NCBI RefSeq assembly: GCF_029916425.1
Contig: NZ_JAHAVQ010000003.1
Location: 62,001 to 126,000, forward strand
DNA: 64,000 nt
Origin: Liquorilactobacillus sicerae
GTDB lineage: Bacteria > Bacillota > Bacilli > Lactobacillales > Lactobacillaceae
Direction of reading: 5' to 3'
Below, one piece after another: positions 16,188 through 25,342 of the stretch (position 1 is the first letter of the stretch; each line of letters opens with the position of its first letter). The notes beneath the pieces were generated by a model that saw nothing but the letters and a program-made list of their open reading frames with translations, did not search any database and was not told the DNA's origin. A program made the translations under genes and the position numbers.

Positions 16188-16718
16188 TTAGTGCCGTAAG
16201 GTAAGCGGAGCAAGCCTTTTAACAATCGGCATGATTACTATGATTTTAAACAATCCTGGCAGTAAAAAGGGAACAAAACCGATCAGCATGGCTTTGGTAA
16301 AAGAAATTTTTAGCACCCAAATCATCCAGACTGAACCGATCAATAAACTTAGCAACGCACCAAAACAATTTGCTGCAAATAGAATTGGCAATTGGCGCCC
16401 AAATTTTTTTAGCAATCCAGCAGTCACTATTTGATAAGCTAAAAAAGAAAACAAATAGCCACCTGTCGGTCCAAGGAAAACTGCTATGCCACTACTAAAA
16501 TTTGCAAAAACCGGCAAACCAAGCGTTCCCAGCAATAAATAAGCAATTAGTACTTCAAAACCATCCAAAACTGATAACAACGATGCAATCAGCCCAACTG
16601 CAAATGTCTGTAAAGTGATTGGAACAATCGGAATTGGAATTGTTAACTGTGAGCAGACGATCATTACGGCGAGCATCATTCCATTAACTGTAACTTGCCG
16701 TATTCGATTCTTTTTCAT
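16188..16718 (-). CDS. bioY: BioY, biotin-specific S component of an ECF transporter
   Basis: A 176-residue membrane protein with about six TM segments. It carries the BioY features MLAVMIVCSQLTIPIPIVPITLQTFAVG and AVFLGPTGGYLFSFLAYQ. BioY captures biotin outside the cell and works with a shared energising module (EcfT plus two ATPases) encoded elsewhere. The start is set at MKKNRIRQ with AAGGA 9 nt upstream; a longer frame to 16796 has no good site. The gene is isolated. A palindrome overlaps its probable promoter. Confidence 0.92.
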   Translation of the reverse strand: MKKNRIRQVTVNGMMLAVMIVCSQLTIPIPIVPITLQTFAVGLIASLLSVLDGFEVLIAYLLLGTLGLPVFANFSSGIAVFLGPTGGYLFSFLAYQIVTAGLLKKFGRQLPILFAANCFGALLSLLIGSVWMIWVLKISFTKAMLIGFVPFLLPGLFKIIVIMPIVKRLAPLTLRH

Positions 16719-16801
16719 TATATCAATCCTTTTTTTCAGAAATTTATCAGCTGATAATCTTAATTTACTCATCAGTAGCATTTTTGTCAACCACATTTTT
16801 A

Positions 16802-16835
16802 ATTTAGTTTACTAAATGGTCAAAAAAACAGTCAA
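16802..16835 (-). promoter_or_regulatory. bioY promoter with overlapping palindrome
   Basis: Minus-strand TTGACT (16830-16835) and TAAACT (16806-16811) are spaced by 18 nt. The inverted repeat ATTTAG-TTTA-CTAAAT (16802-16817) covers the -10. Biotin-responsive repression is inferred only from the gene served. Confidence 0.4.
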
Positions 16836-16896
16836 ACCTAAAAAAAGATTCAACTGACTACATAAAGTATTTAACACTTGGAATTAACCGTTGCGG

Positions 16897-17226
16897 TTAT
16901 TCATAATTAGGTTTTAATAACTTGATTTTGATTGCCAAGAGGCCATGGCGTTTAACTTTCTCAGCCGGATAAAGCCGAGCTAGTTCCTTTGAAGATAAGC
17001 CAACTGCTTTTTCAGAAAATTTTTGATAAACTTCTGCAATACTACGGCATTTTTTGATACTCCAAGCACTTGTTAAAATATAATCATCTTCATTCGAAGC
17101 GCGATGGATTGCCAGTGTATCACCAACTCCAAAATGTTTCATCTGGTCATCGTTAAGGAATACTTCGACCGTCTTTGTTCCGGCTGAAATTTTTTCAAAC
17201 AACTCGTCATCTAATCTGATATCCAC
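16897..17226 (-). CDS. ASCH-domain protein
   Basis: A 109-residue protein with an ASCH fold: VDIRLDDELFEKISAGTKTVEV at the start, then GDTLAIHRA and a C-terminal GLLAIKIKLL strand. ASCH domains bind RNA or modified nucleosides, and some hydrolyse N4-acetylcytidine, but the role here is unknown. The start is the GTG at 17226, placed 7 nt after AGGAGGT; the longer frame would begin with TTG upstream of that site. It stands alone between bioY and a DeoR regulator. Confidence 0.7.
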   Translation of the reverse strand: MDIRLDDELFEKISAGTKTVEVFLNDDQMKHFGVGDTLAIHRASNEDDYILTSAWSIKKCRSIAEVYQKFSEKAVGLSSKELARLYPAEKVKRHGLLAIKIKLLKPNYE

Positions 17227-17480
17227 AATACCGACCTCCTGCAAATGCTGATCTGCAGCAACAAGTTACTTTAGAACTTTTTAGCAGCCTGTCGCTTCTG
17301 ACAAAACTGATTAATGCCTAAAATTTGAAACATCAATTAATTCAACTATATAATGAAAATATTATCTTTTTTTAATCTGAAATGCAAGATTTTTTTTGAT
17401 TTTCTTATTTTCTAAACGAACAAAAATATTATAAATAAGTTTGACAAAAATTTCTACCCCCAGTAACTCTCAAACATCAA
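17227..17480. other. AT-rich intergenic region between ASCH and DeoR genes
   Basis: There is no coding sequence. A plus-strand TTGAAA (17325-17330), 18 nt, TATAAT (17349-17354) resembles a promoter but no plus-strand gene follows. No clear terminator or riboswitch was recognised. Confidence 0.4.
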
Positions 17481-18248
17481 TCAACGACTCGTACTTTCAC
17501 CAGCAACTTGGATTTTAGTCGTTTCCGGGAAGATTACTCGCTGTTTTTGGGTTAATGGCCGATCTGTTATGAATAGTGAAATCTTATCTGGGGTACAGAT
17601 TCGATAATAAGAAGTATTAACAAACTTTTGATGCTCAGCAACTAAAATTACTTTTCGTGAACGTGCAACCGCCCGACTGACGATTTGAGCGTCTTCTTGT
17701 TTTAAGATATATAAGCCTTTTTCGTCGATTCCTGAGGCAGCAATGAAGGCAGTATCAAATTCAATTGTATCTAACTCATTTAAAGCTTGATTAGAATAGA
17801 AAAAACGACTTTCATGATCAAATGCTCCACCTAACGCTTTGATTGTAACCTTATTTTGCTCAGCTAAAGCCAAACAGTTATCAAGCGAATGAGTAATAAC
17901 CGTAATTGGTAAATTAATATTTTGACAAGTTTTTAAGAGAATCGTTGACGCATCAATAAAATAAACATGATGTGGATTAAAATAATTTGTCGCTTCTAAA
18001 GCAATTTTAGTTTTTTCTTCAGTGAACTGCGACAGCCGTTTTTGATAGTTCAATACTTGATGACCAAAATCTAATGGCAAGATCCCACCATGAGTTCGTT
18101 TGACTTCTCCTCTCTGAGCTAACAAGACAATGTCACGTCGAGCTGTATCTTGAGAAACTCCAAATTCAGCCATGATGTCTTTCGTAGTCAGTTCTTGTCT
18201 TTCTTCTAGCAACTGTTTGATCAAAGCAATCCTTTTTTCTTGACTCAT
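17481..18248 (-). CDS. DeoR-family transcriptional regulator
   Basis: A 255-residue DeoR regulator with an N-terminal helix-turn-helix (ELTTKDIMAEFGVSQDTARRDI) and the family tag VKRTHGGILPL, then a sugar-isomerase-like effector domain (YFIDASTILLKTC, TAFIAASGIDEKGLY). Members bind phosphorylated sugars and repress carbohydrate operons. The start ATG at 18248 has GAGGAGA 6 nt upstream. No sugar genes adjoin it, so the target is not local. Confidence 0.88.
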   Translation of the reverse strand: MSQEKRIALIKQLLEERQELTTKDIMAEFGVSQDTARRDIVLLAQRGEVKRTHGGILPLDFGHQVLNYQKRLSQFTEEKTKIALEATNYFNPHHVYFIDASTILLKTCQNINLPITVITHSLDNCLALAEQNKVTIKALGGAFDHESRFFYSNQALNELDTIEFDTAFIAASGIDEKGLYILKQEDAQIVSRAVARSRKVILVAEHQKFVNTSYYRICTPDKISLFITDRPLTQKQRVIFPETTKIQVAGESTSR

Positions 18249-18434
18249 AAAATTCTCCTCACCAAAAATCAAATCTTTTATAATTATACTCTAAATAAGC
18301 ATTTAGTGCAATTTTACATTTTTAAATGCTTAATTTGATGCTGATTTTTACTTATGATCAGCAAAATAATTATTTCTAATTTTCAACAATAAATATCCAG
18401 TGTTTTATTGATGCTTGCTGATCAACCTCATTCT

Positions 18435-18471
18435 AAAAAAAGACTACTTAAAAATAAATTTTAAGTAGTCT
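18435..18471 (-). terminator. Terminator after ppaC
   Basis: The perfect stem AGACTACTTAAAA / TTTTAAGTAGTCT (18441-18471) has a minus-strand T-run at 18435-18440. Confidence 0.88.
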
Positions 18472-18501
18472 GCTTAGTTAAAATGCTTATTTAATTCACA
18501 A

Positions 18502-19422
18502 CTAAAAAGCTGCTTGCAGCGGCGGAACGACTTGTTTTTTTCGTGAAACTACTCCCGGCAAATCAGCTTTATTATCAACTAATTTGGTATTAAAAGCTTT
18601 TTCCACGACTGCCTGTGGTTCACCAACAACTAAGATCCGCGTGTCGCTATTTAAAATATTAGTTACCATCAACAAAAACAGATCGTAATCATTTTCTTGA
18701 TTCTGTTTTTCAATGGCCTGTCGTAATTTAGCTTCCCGCGCAAAAACCTCATCCAAATCAACAGTGTTTATTTGATTGATACGAACCTTTTTACCACCCA
18801 TTTCAAAAGTTTTAGCATCAGCCGTTACTAATTGATCTTCCGTTTTGCTTGCTAGATTGGTTCCCGCCTTTAACATTTCCAAACCATATTGCTGATAATC
18901 AACACCAGCAATTTTTGCCAATTCTTTAACCGCAGCTTCATCTTCAGGGGTAGTTGTTGGTGATTTGAATAACAAAGTATCCGAAATGATGGCTGAAAGC
19001 ATCAAACCGGCCAATTTTGCTGGAACTGCTACTTGATTTTGCTTGAATAACTTCAACAAAATCGTACTGGTACAACCAAGCGGCTCTGCATGGTAATAAA
19101 GCGGTGCAGCTGTTTGAAAATTAGCAATCCGATGATGATCGACGACATGTGTAACTTGAACATCCTGTAAATCAGCTACACTTTGTTGAGCCTCGTTATG
19201 ATCAACTAACATAACAGCGTTAACTTCTGGTTTGGCAGCTGTAATCACCCGTGGCGTTGGTTCATCAAAATGCTGCAAAACAAATTTGGTCTCATCATTT
19301 GGTTCACCCAAAGCAACCGCTTCAGTCTCATAGCCAAGCTGATTTTGTAGGTAAGAAAATGCCTTAGCAGCAACTATTGCATCAGTATCAGGACTTTTAT
19401 GCCCAAAAACTAGTTCTTTCAC
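18502..19422 (-). CDS. ppaC: Manganese-dependent inorganic pyrophosphatase (family II)
   Basis: A 306-residue DHH-family enzyme that hydrolyses pyrophosphate to phosphate and pulls biosynthetic reactions forward. Metal-binding motifs are [17 protein letters not shown] and [10 protein letters not shown]; the DHHA2 domain ends in the substrate-binding [11 protein letters not shown]. It starts with GTG at 19422, with AGGAG 8 nt upstream. It begins 38 nt after the stop of a LysR gene on the same strand, and a terminator follows it, so the two may share a transcript. Confidence 0.95.
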   Translation of the reverse strand: MKELVFGHKSPDTDAIVAAKAFSYLQNQLGYETEAVALGEPNDETKFVLQHFDEPTPRVITAAKPEVNAVMLVDHNEAQQSVADLQDVQVTHVVDHHRIANFQTAAPLYYHAEPLGCTSTILLKLFKQNQVAVPAKLAGLMLSAIISDTLLFKSPTTTPEDEAAVKELAKIAGVDYQQYGLEMLKAGTNLASKTEDQLVTADAKTFEMGGKKVRINQINTVDLDEVFAREAKLRQAIEKQNQENDYDLFLLMVTNILNSDTRILVVGEPQAVVEKAFNTKLVDNKADLPGVVSRKKQVVPPLQAAF

Positions 19423-19460
19423 TTTAAAATCTCCTATCTATATTGTTCTTCAATATTGAT

Positions 19461-20429
19461 TTAACCTTTTCGGCTGATTTCTGTCAAGCGTGAAATGTAA
19501 TCCTGCTGTTCCAAATAACTATCAAAAGCGTTTAAAAAGTTTTCGATCCGGGGAATCTGATCCTTGTCACGTCGAAAAACGAATGCCAAATCAAACGAAA
19601 TTTCCGGCTCAAATAAAGCCGTCCAAGTTGTTTGAGCTTTTTCGTCTAAATGAGCTAAAATAAATGACATTGGCAAAGCCGTTGCAACACCCGTCCGACT
19701 AGAAAAATTAAACAGCTGAAAGGGAGTAGCAAAATGTGCTACACTAGTGGGTTTGTCAATCAAAGCATTCTTATATGCTTCGCGAATTAAACTATTTAAG
19801 TAATACTTAGGCGGATAAGTCACCCACTGCTGTTCTAGAGTATCTTTTAACCGAATGCGTTTCTTTTTTGACCATTCTTGGTTATGGTGTAAAAAAAGCA
19901 AGTTCTCCGTCAAAATTTTTCGCGATTCATAAGGCTTCCAGTTTTTAATACTTTCATCTGGCAAATACATGATTGCTAGGTCAATTGTATTATTCTCTAA
20001 CCGTTCCCAAATCTCTTTTCGTGTTAGCATATGAAAAATTAATTTGATTCCCGGATGTTTTAAAAAATAACGAACTGCAAATTGATTAAAAACCCGATCT
20101 TCAATCGAAGCCAGGATACCCACGCTAATTTCCCCTTGGGTGGCACTCGTTGATTGTTGAATTTCATCAGCCGCCCGATTCAAAGTCTCATAAATTTGAT
20201 GAGTAGCATCTAACATCGTGTAACCTGCATCTGATAAATGCAGCTTTTTACCAACTGAATAAAATAACGGTGCCCCAACCGTCCGTTCCAGTTTTTTGAT
20301 TTGCTGCGTTAACGCCGGTTGCGTGATTCCTAAAATTTGTGCCGCCTGTGTATAGCTCATTGTTTCAGCTAATTGTAAAAAGTAACTAAGCGTTTTAGAA
20401 GAAAAGATGTTCTCCTGTTTTGTTTTCAT
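19461..20429 (-). CDS. LysR-family transcriptional regulator
   Basis: A 322-residue LysR regulator. The winged helix (FLQLAETMSYTQAAQILGITQPALTQQI region, about 17-45) is followed by a periplasmic-binding-protein-like effector domain (ISVGILASIEDRVFNQF...). The start ATG is at 20429. It lies just upstream of ppaC, but the target genes are not evident. The divergent side has no gene close by, unlike many LysR loci. Confidence 0.88.
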   Translation of the reverse strand: MKTKQENIFSSKTLSYFLQLAETMSYTQAAQILGITQPALTQQIKKLERTVGAPLFYSVGKKLHLSDAGYTMLDATHQIYETLNRAADEIQQSTSATQGEISVGILASIEDRVFNQFAVRYFLKHPGIKLIFHMLTRKEIWERLENNTIDLAIMYLPDESIKNWKPYESRKILTENLLFLHHNQEWSKKKRIRLKDTLEQQWVTYPPKYYLNSLIREAYKNALIDKPTSVAHFATPFQLFNFSSRTGVATALPMSFILAHLDEKAQTTWTALFEPEISFDLAFVFRRDKDQIPRIENFLNAFDSYLEQQDYISRLTEISRKG

Positions 20430-20627
20430 TTCAAATTCCCCTTGAACAAAATAAATAGAAAAATATTTTTGTCATATTATATTAGAAATATTATCATTTA
20501 TCATAACCCTAAACCATGTTAACTATCAACCTATAAAAACGTTTTTAAGATTTAAAAGTTTTATAAATACATAGTTTCATCAAAAAGTCTTTAAAATGAA
20601 AGTCACTACTGGCTTAAGAATTTCATC

Positions 20628-21518
20628 TTAATCAGCCAAATAAGTTTTAAAAAACGCAATTTCAGCTTGATTACATTGAGCAGCGATTCGATCTTTTTGA
20701 TTGATCTGAAAGTCATGAGAACGTGGTTGCTGCGCATCACCATAAATTTTAAAGCAATGAGCAATTTGGCTTTTATTTAACCATTGATCCAACTTCACTG
20801 CTTTTTCACGTAAAAAATCCTGATTAGCAGTCATTAGAAAAATTGGTGGTAAAGCGGGCGTTAGATATTTTTCTACTTCCAGCTGAGGCTGATATTTGGC
20901 AACCAATGCTGGCTGGAAATAGGCTGTTTCTAAATCATCAGGTTGATAACATGACTCTGGTAAAAAATAAACACCGCAGTTTAAGGCAGCCGCTCTAATC
21001 TTTAACCGCGGCCGATTAAAACCACTAAGCTGACTATAGGCTGGATTACTATCAATCGCTAAATATTGTTCTGTCAACTGGCCGCCAGCACTGTCGCCAA
21101 CCAAATAAACATTATTTAAATCCAAATGATAGGTCGCACCATTGTTCGCTAACCAGTTCATTAGGCGAACAACATCTTGAATTGCACCTGGATATGGTGT
21201 TTCTGGAGCCAAACGATAATTAAAGTTTACCACTGCAAAGCCACTTTGAGCCAAGGTTAAGCAGTAAAATTGATAAGTTTCTTTAGTGCCATAAAACCAG
21301 CCGCCTCCATGAATGTTAACGATCACTGGCAAAGTTTTTTCACTATCTGACCGGTAAATATCCGTCAAATTCCATTGGCCGGCCGGACCATAAGCCAAAT
21401 TATCAAAACGTTTGATCCCACTGACTTGTTTTGTTAAACCCGCATCCCGCTGATCATCAGTTTTTTTCCAGGCTTGCCGTGCAATCTTGATTTTTCCTTG
21501 TAAGCTTTTAGTGATCAT
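20628..21518 (-). CDS. Alpha/beta hydrolase fold-3 esterase (HSL/BD-FAE type)
   Basis: A 296-residue carboxylesterase-like protein. It has the oxyanion-hole motif NIHGGGWFYG, the nucleophile elbow GDSAGGQL, an acid in MTANQDFL and a catalytic His in RSHDFQI. There is no signal peptide, so it acts inside the cell. It starts 15 nt after the P-type ATPase stop with AGGAGC as ribosome site, and is the last gene of the phosphatase - ATPase - esterase unit. The substrate is unknown; short-chain esters are usual for the family. Confidence 0.85.
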   Translation of the reverse strand: MITKSLQGKIKIARQAWKKTDDQRDAGLTKQVSGIKRFDNLAYGPAGQWNLTDIYRSDSEKTLPVIVNIHGGGWFYGTKETYQFYCLTLAQSGFAVVNFNYRLAPETPYPGAIQDVVRLMNWLANNGATYHLDLNNVYLVGDSAGGQLTEQYLAIDSNPAYSQLSGFNRPRLKIRAAALNCGVYFLPESCYQPDDLETAYFQPALVAKYQPQLEVEKYLTPALPPIFLMTANQDFLREKAVKLDQWLNKSQIAHCFKIYGDAQQPRSHDFQINQKDRIAAQCNQAEIAFFKTYLAD

Positions 21519-21533
21519 AAAATGCTCCTTTAA

Positions 21534-24281
21534 TTAAGTTCTTTGGAAGTGGCGACTGATAAATTTCCGCAATTCTTCTAACAAAAAAATTGGAATCGGG
21601 ATAGCTATTAAAAATAACCATTCCTTAACGCCAATTGCGGTGGTGTTAAAGACTCCTTGTAAAAATGGTAAATAAATCAAAATACTTAATAACAAGATTT
21701 CAAAAATGATTCCAATCCAGATTTGGTGATTACTGAAGAGACCAATCTTGAAAACTGATGTATTTTCTGTCCGACAATTTAAAACTGCGGCAATCTGACA
21801 AAAAACAATGGCAGCTAAAGTCATGGTCGTTGCTTCAAGATAGACTGAACCGCTAGCAGCTAAAGCTTTGCCTGGCCAGCCAGAAACATAATTTGTATAG
21901 AAATAAGCAAAGGTCGAAATCAAACTGGCTAACAATCCGTACCAGCCAAAAGCCTTCCAAATCAAAGACTTCTTTAAAAGATGGGCTTGGCGAGAACGTG
22001 GCGGCTTTTGCATCACATCTGGCTCGGCTCTTTCCGCACCTAAGCCTAAAGCCGGCAACATATCTGTTCCTAAATCAACCGTTAAGATCTGCATAACTGT
22101 CAAAGGCAATGGAATCAGCCCACCGCTGAAGAGAAACAACACGGAAGGAAAAGCTTCTGGTACATTGGAATTCAAAATATACAGCAAAAACTTTTGAATA
22201 TTGCTGTAAACTGCTCGCCCCTCTTCAATGGCAGCAACAATCGAAGCAAAGTTATCATCGGTCAGAATCATATCCGCGGCATCTTTAGCAACATCTGTCC
22301 CTAATTTCCCCATCGCAACGCCAATATCTGCCTTTTTTAAGGCTGGCGCATCATTGACGCCATCGCCGGTTGAAGCAACAACTTGACCACACTGCTGCAA
22401 AGTCAAAACGATTCGATATTTATGTTCTGGCGCAACGCGGGCAAAAATTACATCGCCCTTTAAAACTTCTTTTAACTGTGCTGCTGACATTTTCTCCAGC
22501 TGTTCACCAGTAACAACTTGCGGATTTGGTCCAGTGATTCCAATCTTGACTGCAACGGCTTTAGCTGTCAGTGGTCTGTCACCGGTCACCATAATAATTT
22601 TAATTTTAGCTTGATGGCATTTTTTGACTGCTTGGTACACTTCTGGCCGCGGCGGATCCATCATGACAGCCAAACCGACAAAAATCAAATCGCTTTCAGC
22701 TTCAGCTAAATCCACTTGTTGAGAGCTAGGGATTTTTTTATATGACAGACATAACGACCGCAATCCGCTCGCTGCATACTGAGCATTAGCCGCTAAGATC
22801 CGTTGCCGCAACTCGGCCGTTAACGCTTTGACTTGGCCATTTTCTTGAATTTGACTGCACAGTGGCAGTGTTTCACTCAAAGCACCCTTGACTAGTACTA
22901 ACTGCTGCTTTGAATCCAGCTGATGAACAGTCGACATCCTCTTCCTGATTGAATCAAAGGGAAAGGTTTGAAGCTTGGGCAATTTTTCAGCTAGTTGTTG
23001 TAAATCTAAATGGGACTTTAAGGCGGCAATCAATAACGCCCTTTCAGTCGGTGTCCCCAAAGTCTGCTTTTGCTGACTGGAATTAGTTTGTAACTTAGCC
23101 TCATTATCTAAAACCATAACTTCGAGCATTTTCTGCAAATCTGGATCTTTCAAATCAGCCGGCTGCTGATCTAACATGATCTGACCATTGACTTCATAAC
23201 CTTCTCCTGTTATCTGATAATCGTGTTCTGGAGTCCAAAGATGATTGATCGTCATCTGATTTTGGGTCAGCGTCCCAGTTTTATCAGAACAAATCACCGT
23301 TGCTTCACCCAAGGTTTCAATACTGTTGAGTTCCTTGACCAAAGCGTGTTTTTGAGCCATTCGCCGAACTCCTTGTGCTAAAGACAGAGTAACAGTTGGC
23401 AATAAGCCTTCGGGAATAAATGCAACGATCATCCCTAAAGCAAAGATGAAGGCCTGCGCTGGCGGATAATGTACAAAGAAAATTGAAGCTACGAAAAAAG
23501 CTGCCCCAATCGAAAGTGAAATGATCGACAACTGCTTGGTCAGCCGGTTTAATTCTAATTGTAATGGACTGACATTCTTTTTTTGTTGATGAGTCAACTG
23601 AGCAATCTTGCCAAATTCAGTTTTCATCCCAGTTGCAAAAACAATTGCTTTAGCCGAACCATTGACAGCCGAAGTACCCGCATAAACTAAATTATTAGCT
23701 GATAATTGATCAGAATCTGAACCTTGATATACGGCATTCTTAGTTGCCGGCACCGATTCGCCAGTCAATGCTGATTCATCGATCTGCAAGGAATTAGTTT
23801 CCAGCAAACGTGCATCTGCCGGAATTGCATCGCCAGCATTCAATAAAAACACATCACCAACAACTATCTGACTAGCATCAATTTGCTGTTGCTTGCCATC
23901 ACGAATGACTTGCGTATAATTTGGCAGCATTTTAAGCATTGAATCGGTCGCCTTTTGAGCAGCGTGCTGTTGATAGTAGCTAAATAAGCCATTGATCAGA
24001 TTAACACACCAAATTGCAATTCCCAATTCAGTTGTGCCCGAAAAAAATGCGATTAATCCGCTGACCCACAATAGACAAGCCATTAAACTAACAAAGTTTT
24101 TTAAAAAGACTTGCCATTCAGGTTGACGCTTAATCTTTTGAATCGTATTTAAACCATTTTGTTGTAATCTATCAGCAGCAACTTGCGCCGTCAAACCAAT
24201 CGGACTTGAAGAAAATTCTTGATATAATTCCGCAAGATCCTTTTGTGCATATATTTGAGCTTTTTTTTGATCCTCTTCCAT
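21534..24281 (-). CDS. P-type cation-transporting ATPase, type II (Na,K-ATPase-like IIC features)
   Basis: A 915-residue P2-type ATPase. TGES (174-177) is in the actuator domain, the phosphorylated Asp333 in DKTGT, TGD and GDGVNDAP in the P domain, and about ten TM helices surround them. The ion-site helices read PEGLLPTV (290-297), SNVPE (705-709) and VDLGTDMLP (735-743), followed by AERAEPDVM. These resemble the Na,K-ATPase subclass (PEGLLATV, SNIPE, IDLGTDMVP, EQAESDIM) more than SERCA (PEGLPAVI). The exported ion cannot be fixed from this; Na+, Ca2+ or H+ are candidates. It is co-transcribed with a tyrosine phosphatase and an esterase. Confidence 0.9.
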   Translation of the reverse strand: MEEDQKKAQIYAQKDLAELYQEFSSSPIGLTAQVAADRLQQNGLNTIQKIKRQPEWQVFLKNFVSLMACLLWVSGLIAFFSGTTELGIAIWCVNLINGLFSYYQQHAAQKATDSMLKMLPNYTQVIRDGKQQQIDASQIVVGDVFLLNAGDAIPADARLLETNSLQIDESALTGESVPATKNAVYQGSDSDQLSANNLVYAGTSAVNGSAKAIVFATGMKTEFGKIAQLTHQQKKNVSPLQLELNRLTKQLSIISLSIGAAFFVASIFFVHYPPAQAFIFALGMIVAFIPEGLLPTVTLSLAQGVRRMAQKHALVKELNSIETLGEATVICSDKTGTLTQNQMTINHLWTPEHDYQITGEGYEVNGQIMLDQQPADLKDPDLQKMLEVMVLDNEAKLQTNSSQQKQTLGTPTERALLIAALKSHLDLQQLAEKLPKLQTFPFDSIRKRMSTVHQLDSKQQLVLVKGALSETLPLCSQIQENGQVKALTAELRQRILAANAQYAASGLRSLCLSYKKIPSSQQVDLAEAESDLIFVGLAVMMDPPRPEVYQAVKKCHQAKIKIIMVTGDRPLTAKAVAVKIGITGPNPQVVTGEQLEKMSAAQLKEVLKGDVIFARVAPEHKYRIVLTLQQCGQVVASTGDGVNDAPALKKADIGVAMGKLGTDVAKDAADMILTDDNFASIVAAIEEGRAVYSNIQKFLLYILNSNVPEAFPSVLFLFSGGLIPLPLTVMQILTVDLGTDMLPALGLGAERAEPDVMQKPPRSRQAHLLKKSLIWKAFGWYGLLASLISTFAYFYTNYVSGWPGKALAASGSVYLEATTMTLAAIVFCQIAAVLNCRTENTSVFKIGLFSNHQIWIGIIFEILLLSILIYLPFLQGVFNTTAIGVKEWLFLIAIPIPIFLLEELRKFISRHFQRT

Positions 24282-24332
24282 CTCAAATCACTTCTTCCTA
24301 CAGACACTTATGTCAAACTTTATTGCGGCAAA

Positions 24333-25112
24333 TTATTCTAAATAAATTTTCCGTAATAAATCAAGATCACCTTCACTCAGCTGCATGGTTGTTTTTAAGT
24401 ACTGATTGACCGTACCATATTTTTCAACAATAGCTGTTTGAACCTGGTCTAATTCCTCACCCAAAACCGAAAACGAAGCATTCATTCGATTAATAAACTC
24501 GGCTGCGTTTTTGTTTTTCAACTTTTTTCTCAATTGATCCCGATCACCAGCGGAGTATACAATATTGGTCAATAAATAATCTTGCCGGATTATTTGATAA
24601 TCTACTCCTAAAGCTGAAAGAATCAAAAAACTAGCAATTCCAGTCCGATCCTTACCGGCTGCGCAATGAAACAGCAGTGAATGTTTCGCCTGATCATTAG
24701 CCAAAAGATCCTTAAACAAGCAGCGAAAGGCCAATTGTGAATGGGAATTAAAAACCATCAGTTGATAAGGATCAGTTTCCAGTGCCGACTTGCTTTGAGC
24801 TTGAAGTTCAGCAAGCGGCAGATCACCATCATCTTCTTGATCATCAGTCGGATAAACCGGATAGGAACGAACAATGATTTGTTCTGGTACGTTGTCAGGT
24901 GCATAGCTTCTTTCACGCGGTGAGCGTAAATCAATATCATACTGCAAACCATAATGAGCCAGCTGAAAACGTCCGTAACCTGTAAGATGACTTAAGTCGC
25001 CGGCACGCAAGATTTTTTGCCAGCGGACAGTTTGACCGTCCTGGGTCGGATATCCACCCAATTCGCGTAAGTTAACGCTACCAGCAACTGGTAAAAGTCT
25101 TTCTGAATGCAT
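24333..25112 (-). CDS. Tyrosine/serine protein phosphatase (DSP-like)
   Basis: A 259-residue phosphatase. The signature C-x5-R loop is HCAAGKDRTG, with the N-terminal block GSVNLRELGGYPT and YDIDLRSPRER typical of bacterial LipA/Lpb-type Tyr-Ser phosphatases, some of which also use phosphoinositides. The start is the ATG at 25112, 9 nt after AAGGAG; an ATG nine bases earlier is too close to that site. It heads the unit phosphatase - P-type ATPase - esterase. There is no signal peptide. Confidence 0.87.
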   Translation of the reverse strand: MHSERLLPVAGSVNLRELGGYPTQDGQTVRWQKILRAGDLSHLTGYGRFQLAHYGLQYDIDLRSPRERSYAPDNVPEQIIVRSYPVYPTDDQEDDGDLPLAELQAQSKSALETDPYQLMVFNSHSQLAFRCLFKDLLANDQAKHSLLFHCAAGKDRTGIASFLILSALGVDYQIIRQDYLLTNIVYSAGDRDQLRKKLKNKNAAEFINRMNASFSVLGEELDQVQTAIVEKYGTVNQYLKTTMQLSEGDLDLLRKIYLE

Positions 25113-25138
25113 GTTGATCATCTCCTTGCTTCAAAGTT

Positions 25139-25166
25139 ATTGTAAATCTTTTAGGCGCAAAAACAA
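25139..25166 (-). promoter_or_regulatory. Candidate promoter of the phosphatase/ATPase/esterase unit
   Basis: Minus-strand TACAAT (25139-25144) lies about 27 nt before the phosphatase start, with a weak TTGTTT-like -35 some 16 nt upstream. The rest of 25145-25280 shows no gene. Confidence 0.35.
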
Positions 25167-25280
25167 ATAGTTATTATTTTTTTGAGATATTCTTTACAGA
25201 ATGAATTATGAATCATATAAATTTTTCCATCTAAAAATTGGATTTTTTATATTCATCGTCTTTCTGCTTGATAATTTTTT

Positions 25281-25327
25281 ATAATTAAAAGCAGGACCAA
25301 TATTAAAAATAATATCAGCTCTGCTTT
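25281..25327 (-). terminator. Terminator of the arginine deiminase island
   Basis: AAAGCAG (25288-25294) pairs with CTGCTTT (25321-25327), with an inner AATATT/AATATT pairing. AT-rich sequence with T-runs follows on the minus strand. It lies 16 nt after the last permease stop. Confidence 0.55.
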
Positions 25328-25342
25328 CTTGTTAAGCTTTTT

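Noticed and set aside
17325-17354. Plus-strand promoter signalling a hidden gene between the ASCH and DeoR genes
   Set aside because: No plus-strand reading frame of any length with a ribosome site follows it.
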